From: an uncultured Collinsella sp.
GTDB lineage: Bacteria; Actinomycetota; Coriobacteriia; Coriobacteriales; Coriobacteriaceae
DNA: 15,411 nt
Assembly: GCA_902464965.1 (NCBI GenBank)
Contig: CABQLI010000055.1
Location: 1 to 15,411, forward strand
Direction: 5' to 3'
Positions 14,093 to 15,411 of the stretch are shown piece after piece. Below the pieces are notes generated by a model. It was not told where the DNA came from. It saw nothing but the letters and a program-made list of their open reading frames with translations, and did no database searches. The first letter of the stretch is position 1, and each line of letters begins with the position of its first letter. The position numbers and the translations under genes are program-made.

Positions 14093-14674
14093 TTACGATA
14101 GTTTTTGAATCGCACGTGCGACGCGAGCGATGGGCAGGCCCACCACGTTGTAGAAGTCGCCCGAAATATCATGCACGAGCATGCGCCCGCCGACGCCCTG
14201 GATGCCGTAGGCGCCTGCCTTGTCCATGGGCTCGCCCGAGGCGACGTAGCGCTCAATCTGCTCGTCGGTGAGCTCGTAGAACGTCACGTCGGTCACATCG
14301 ACAAACGACAGGCTCTCGGCGGCGTGCGGGGCTGTGACGTCTCCGGCTCTAACGATGCAGACGCCGGTTGCGACCTGGTGCGTGCGCCCCGAGAGCTCGT
14401 GGAGCATGGTGCGGGCTTCGTCCTCGTTTGCCGGCTTACCCAAAATCTTGCCATCGAAGGTGACGATGGTGTCGGCCGCGATGGTCAGCTCACTGGGATC
14501 GGCGTGCTCGGCGGCAACGGCGGCAGCCTTAGCGCGAGCTAAGCGCTCGACAAGCGTAAGCGGGGCCTCGTCATCAAAAGGAGTCTCGTCGATGTCAGCG
14601 GGAATGACGCGGATGTCGTAGCCCGCTTCGCGCATCAACTCGATGCGGCGCGGTGATTGCGAAGCCAAAATCAT
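14093..14674 (-). CDS. maf: Maf-family nucleoside triphosphate pyrophosphatase
   Basis: A 193-residue Maf protein. Conserved parts: ILASQSPRRIELM at the N-terminus (SQSPRR, nucleotide loop), DIDETP near 28-32, TIAADTIV with Asp68 (catalytic region), GKPANEDEARTML, LSGRTHQVATGV (about 94-105), and EPMDKAGAYGIQGVGG followed by DFYNVVGLP. The ADTIV plus GRTHQV combination resembles the dTTP/UTP-hydrolysing YhdE branch. The enzyme removes pyrophosphate from non-canonical or surplus nucleotides. Its ATG overlaps the stop of the upstream DJ-1/PfpI gene in an ATGA arrangement (14671-14674), indicating co-transcription and translational coupling. Confidence 0.94.
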   Translation of the reverse strand: MILASQSPRRIELMREAGYDIRVIPADIDETPFDDEAPLTLVERLARAKAAAVAAEHADPSELTIAADTIVTFDGKILGKPANEDEARTMLHELSGRTHQVATGVCIVRAGDVTAPHAAESLSFVDVTDVTFYELTDEQIERYVASGEPMDKAGAYGIQGVGGRMLVHDISGDFYNVVGLPIARVARAIQKLS

Positions 14675-15213
14675 AGCTGAATGCCCTCGGCAACCTTCTC
14701 GACAGCCTTGTCGCCGGCGAGCGTACGCAGCAGCTCAAGCGCAAAGGGGAGCGACTGGGCCATGCCGCTGGCGGTGATGATGTTGCCGTCGTGCGTGACC
14801 TTGTCGCCGGTATAGGCGCCCTCGGGGAAGCTCTTCTCAAAGCCGGGGAAGCACGTGGCGTGGCGTCCCTCGAGCAGGTCGAGCTCGCCCAGGATAAACG
14901 GAGCAGCGCAGATGGCGGCAACATGCTTGGTCGTGGCGAACTCGCAGACTACGTCGCAGACACGCTGGTCGGCGCGCAGGTTGGTGGCGCCGGGCAGACC
15001 GCCGGGCAGCACGACGCAGTCATACTCGTCAAAGTTGATCTCGTCAAAGAGTGCGTCGCAGGTTACGGGAATCTGCAGTGAGCTTACGACCTCGCGCATG
15101 GGCATGATCGAGACGAGCGTGGCGCGCACGCCGCCGCGACGCATGACATCGACCATGGTCAGGCATTCAATCGTTTCAAAGCCATCGGCGGCAAGAACGG
15201 CAACGCTGGGCAT
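14671..15213 (-). CDS. DJ-1/PfpI-family protein (YajL/ThiJ-like)
   Basis: A 180-residue single-domain protein. It starts MPSVAVLAADGFETIE, with Glu13 at the position that pairs with the reactive cysteine, followed by VVLPGGLPGATNL (about 67-79) and the nucleophile elbow AAICAAP with Cys102, then GR-ATCFPGFE, all typical of the DJ-1/YajL branch. Proposed roles of the branch include protein and nucleotide repair or stress protection; none can be assigned here. The start at 15211-15213 is preferred because GAAAGGA lies six bases upstream on the minus strand. Longer readings would add residues without family similarity. It overlaps maf by 4 bp and is first in that two-gene unit. Confidence 0.92.
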   Translation of the reverse strand: MPSVAVLAADGFETIECLTMVDVMRRGGVRATLVSIMPMREVVSSLQIPVTCDALFDEINFDEYDCVVLPGGLPGATNLRADQRVCDVVCEFATTKHVAAICAAPFILGELDLLEGRHATCFPGFEKSFPEGAYTGDKVTHDGNIITASGMAQSLPFALELLRTLAGDKAVEKVAEGIQL

Positions 15214-15250
15214 AAGGGTTCCTTTCATAGGGCGGCATACAATTAGCCGT

Positions 15251-15256
15251 CTTATA
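15251..15256 (-). promoter_or_regulatory. Possible -10 box of the DJ-1/maf unit
   Basis: The minus strand reads TATAAG, about 38 bp before the DJ-1 start codon. The expected -35 position is a poor match. Confidence 0.33.
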
Positions 15257-15301
15257 CCCGAAGACCCCCGCTTGCCACGCACCATTCCCCAATGATTTTT
15301 T

Positions 15302-15338
15302 GGGTAGCTAATTTGGGACGGGGCTGTTTTAGCTACCC
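15302..15338. repeat. Inverted repeat GGGTAGCTAA-N17-TTAGCTACCC upstream of the DJ-1 gene
   Basis: Perfect 10-bp arms (15302-15311 and 15329-15338) surround a 17-base centre containing GGGACGGGG, about 90 bp upstream of the DJ-1 start. It is preceded by a run of six T. It could be an operator, a terminator for an upstream minus-strand gene beyond the window, or a dispersed intergenic repeat. From 15339 to the window end I see no supported gene. Confidence 0.6.
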
Positions 15339-15411
15339 TTTGGCAGTTGGCGCATATTTGGGTTGGAACAAAGCTGACGTTAGATAACGATACTTTTGAA
15401 AACACTGGAAA

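Noticed and set aside
13170..14108. Plus-strand open frame of 312 codons opposite the P1 peptidase gene
   Set aside because: Rich in Gly, His, Ala and Asp as expected for a shadow; the minus-strand frame has the full set of P1 peptidase motifs and a ribosome binding site.

Overview
The window is about 15.4 kb of high-GC, gene-dense bacterial DNA. A tandem pair of acetate kinases, a nearby pta, and actinobacterial-style proteins and codon use (mostly C- or G-ending codons in the housekeeping genes) suggest an anaerobic, acetate-forming member of the Coriobacteriia. Collinsella is my best guess, made by recognition and not by a database search.

Left part (1-3775, + strand): the 3' portion of an RNase D-like gene, a membrane zinc metallopeptidase of the YugP type, the two exonuclease VII subunits (xseA, xseB) and a HIT-family nucleotide hydrolase. 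Next (3817-5987, + strand) come a LysR-type regulator and an MFS transporter whose base composition is visibly less GC-rich than their neighbours. They look like a later-acquired regulator/efflux pair.

Central part: two consecutive acetate kinase genes (6108-7286 and 7450-8628, + strand) face a convergent phosphotransacetylase gene (9179-10159, - strand). Pta makes acetyl phosphate from acetyl-CoA, and acetate kinase converts it to acetate plus ATP, so this is the fermentative ATP-yielding module, here split over separate transcription units. The first kinase departs from the usual family motifs at several nucleotide-site positions; the second keeps them. The convergent gap of about 550 bp holds a strong terminator, a degenerate 62-bp-period tandem repeat and a 127-bp nested palindrome.

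Right part: glf (UDP-galactopyranose mutase) and a family 2 glycosyltransferase overlap by a few bases (10391-12617, + strand) and probably contribute to a galactofuranose-containing surface glycan. They face a convergent gene for a P1-family (DmpA/NylC-like) self-cleaving peptidase (12990-13991, - strand). The gap between them holds two further nested palindromes in opposite orientation, with a 3'-end remnant of a second glycosyltransferase gene between them. The window ends with maf and a DJ-1/PfpI gene on the - strand, overlapping by 4 bp, and an AT-flanked inverted repeat upstream of them.

The most unusual content is non-coding. Three nested hairpin elements (9037-9163, 12650-12759, 12853-12977) each have unrelated but internally perfect outer arms of 21-29 bp around a similar core. 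Two of the cores are about 90% identical and differ by compensatory stem changes. All three sit between convergent genes.
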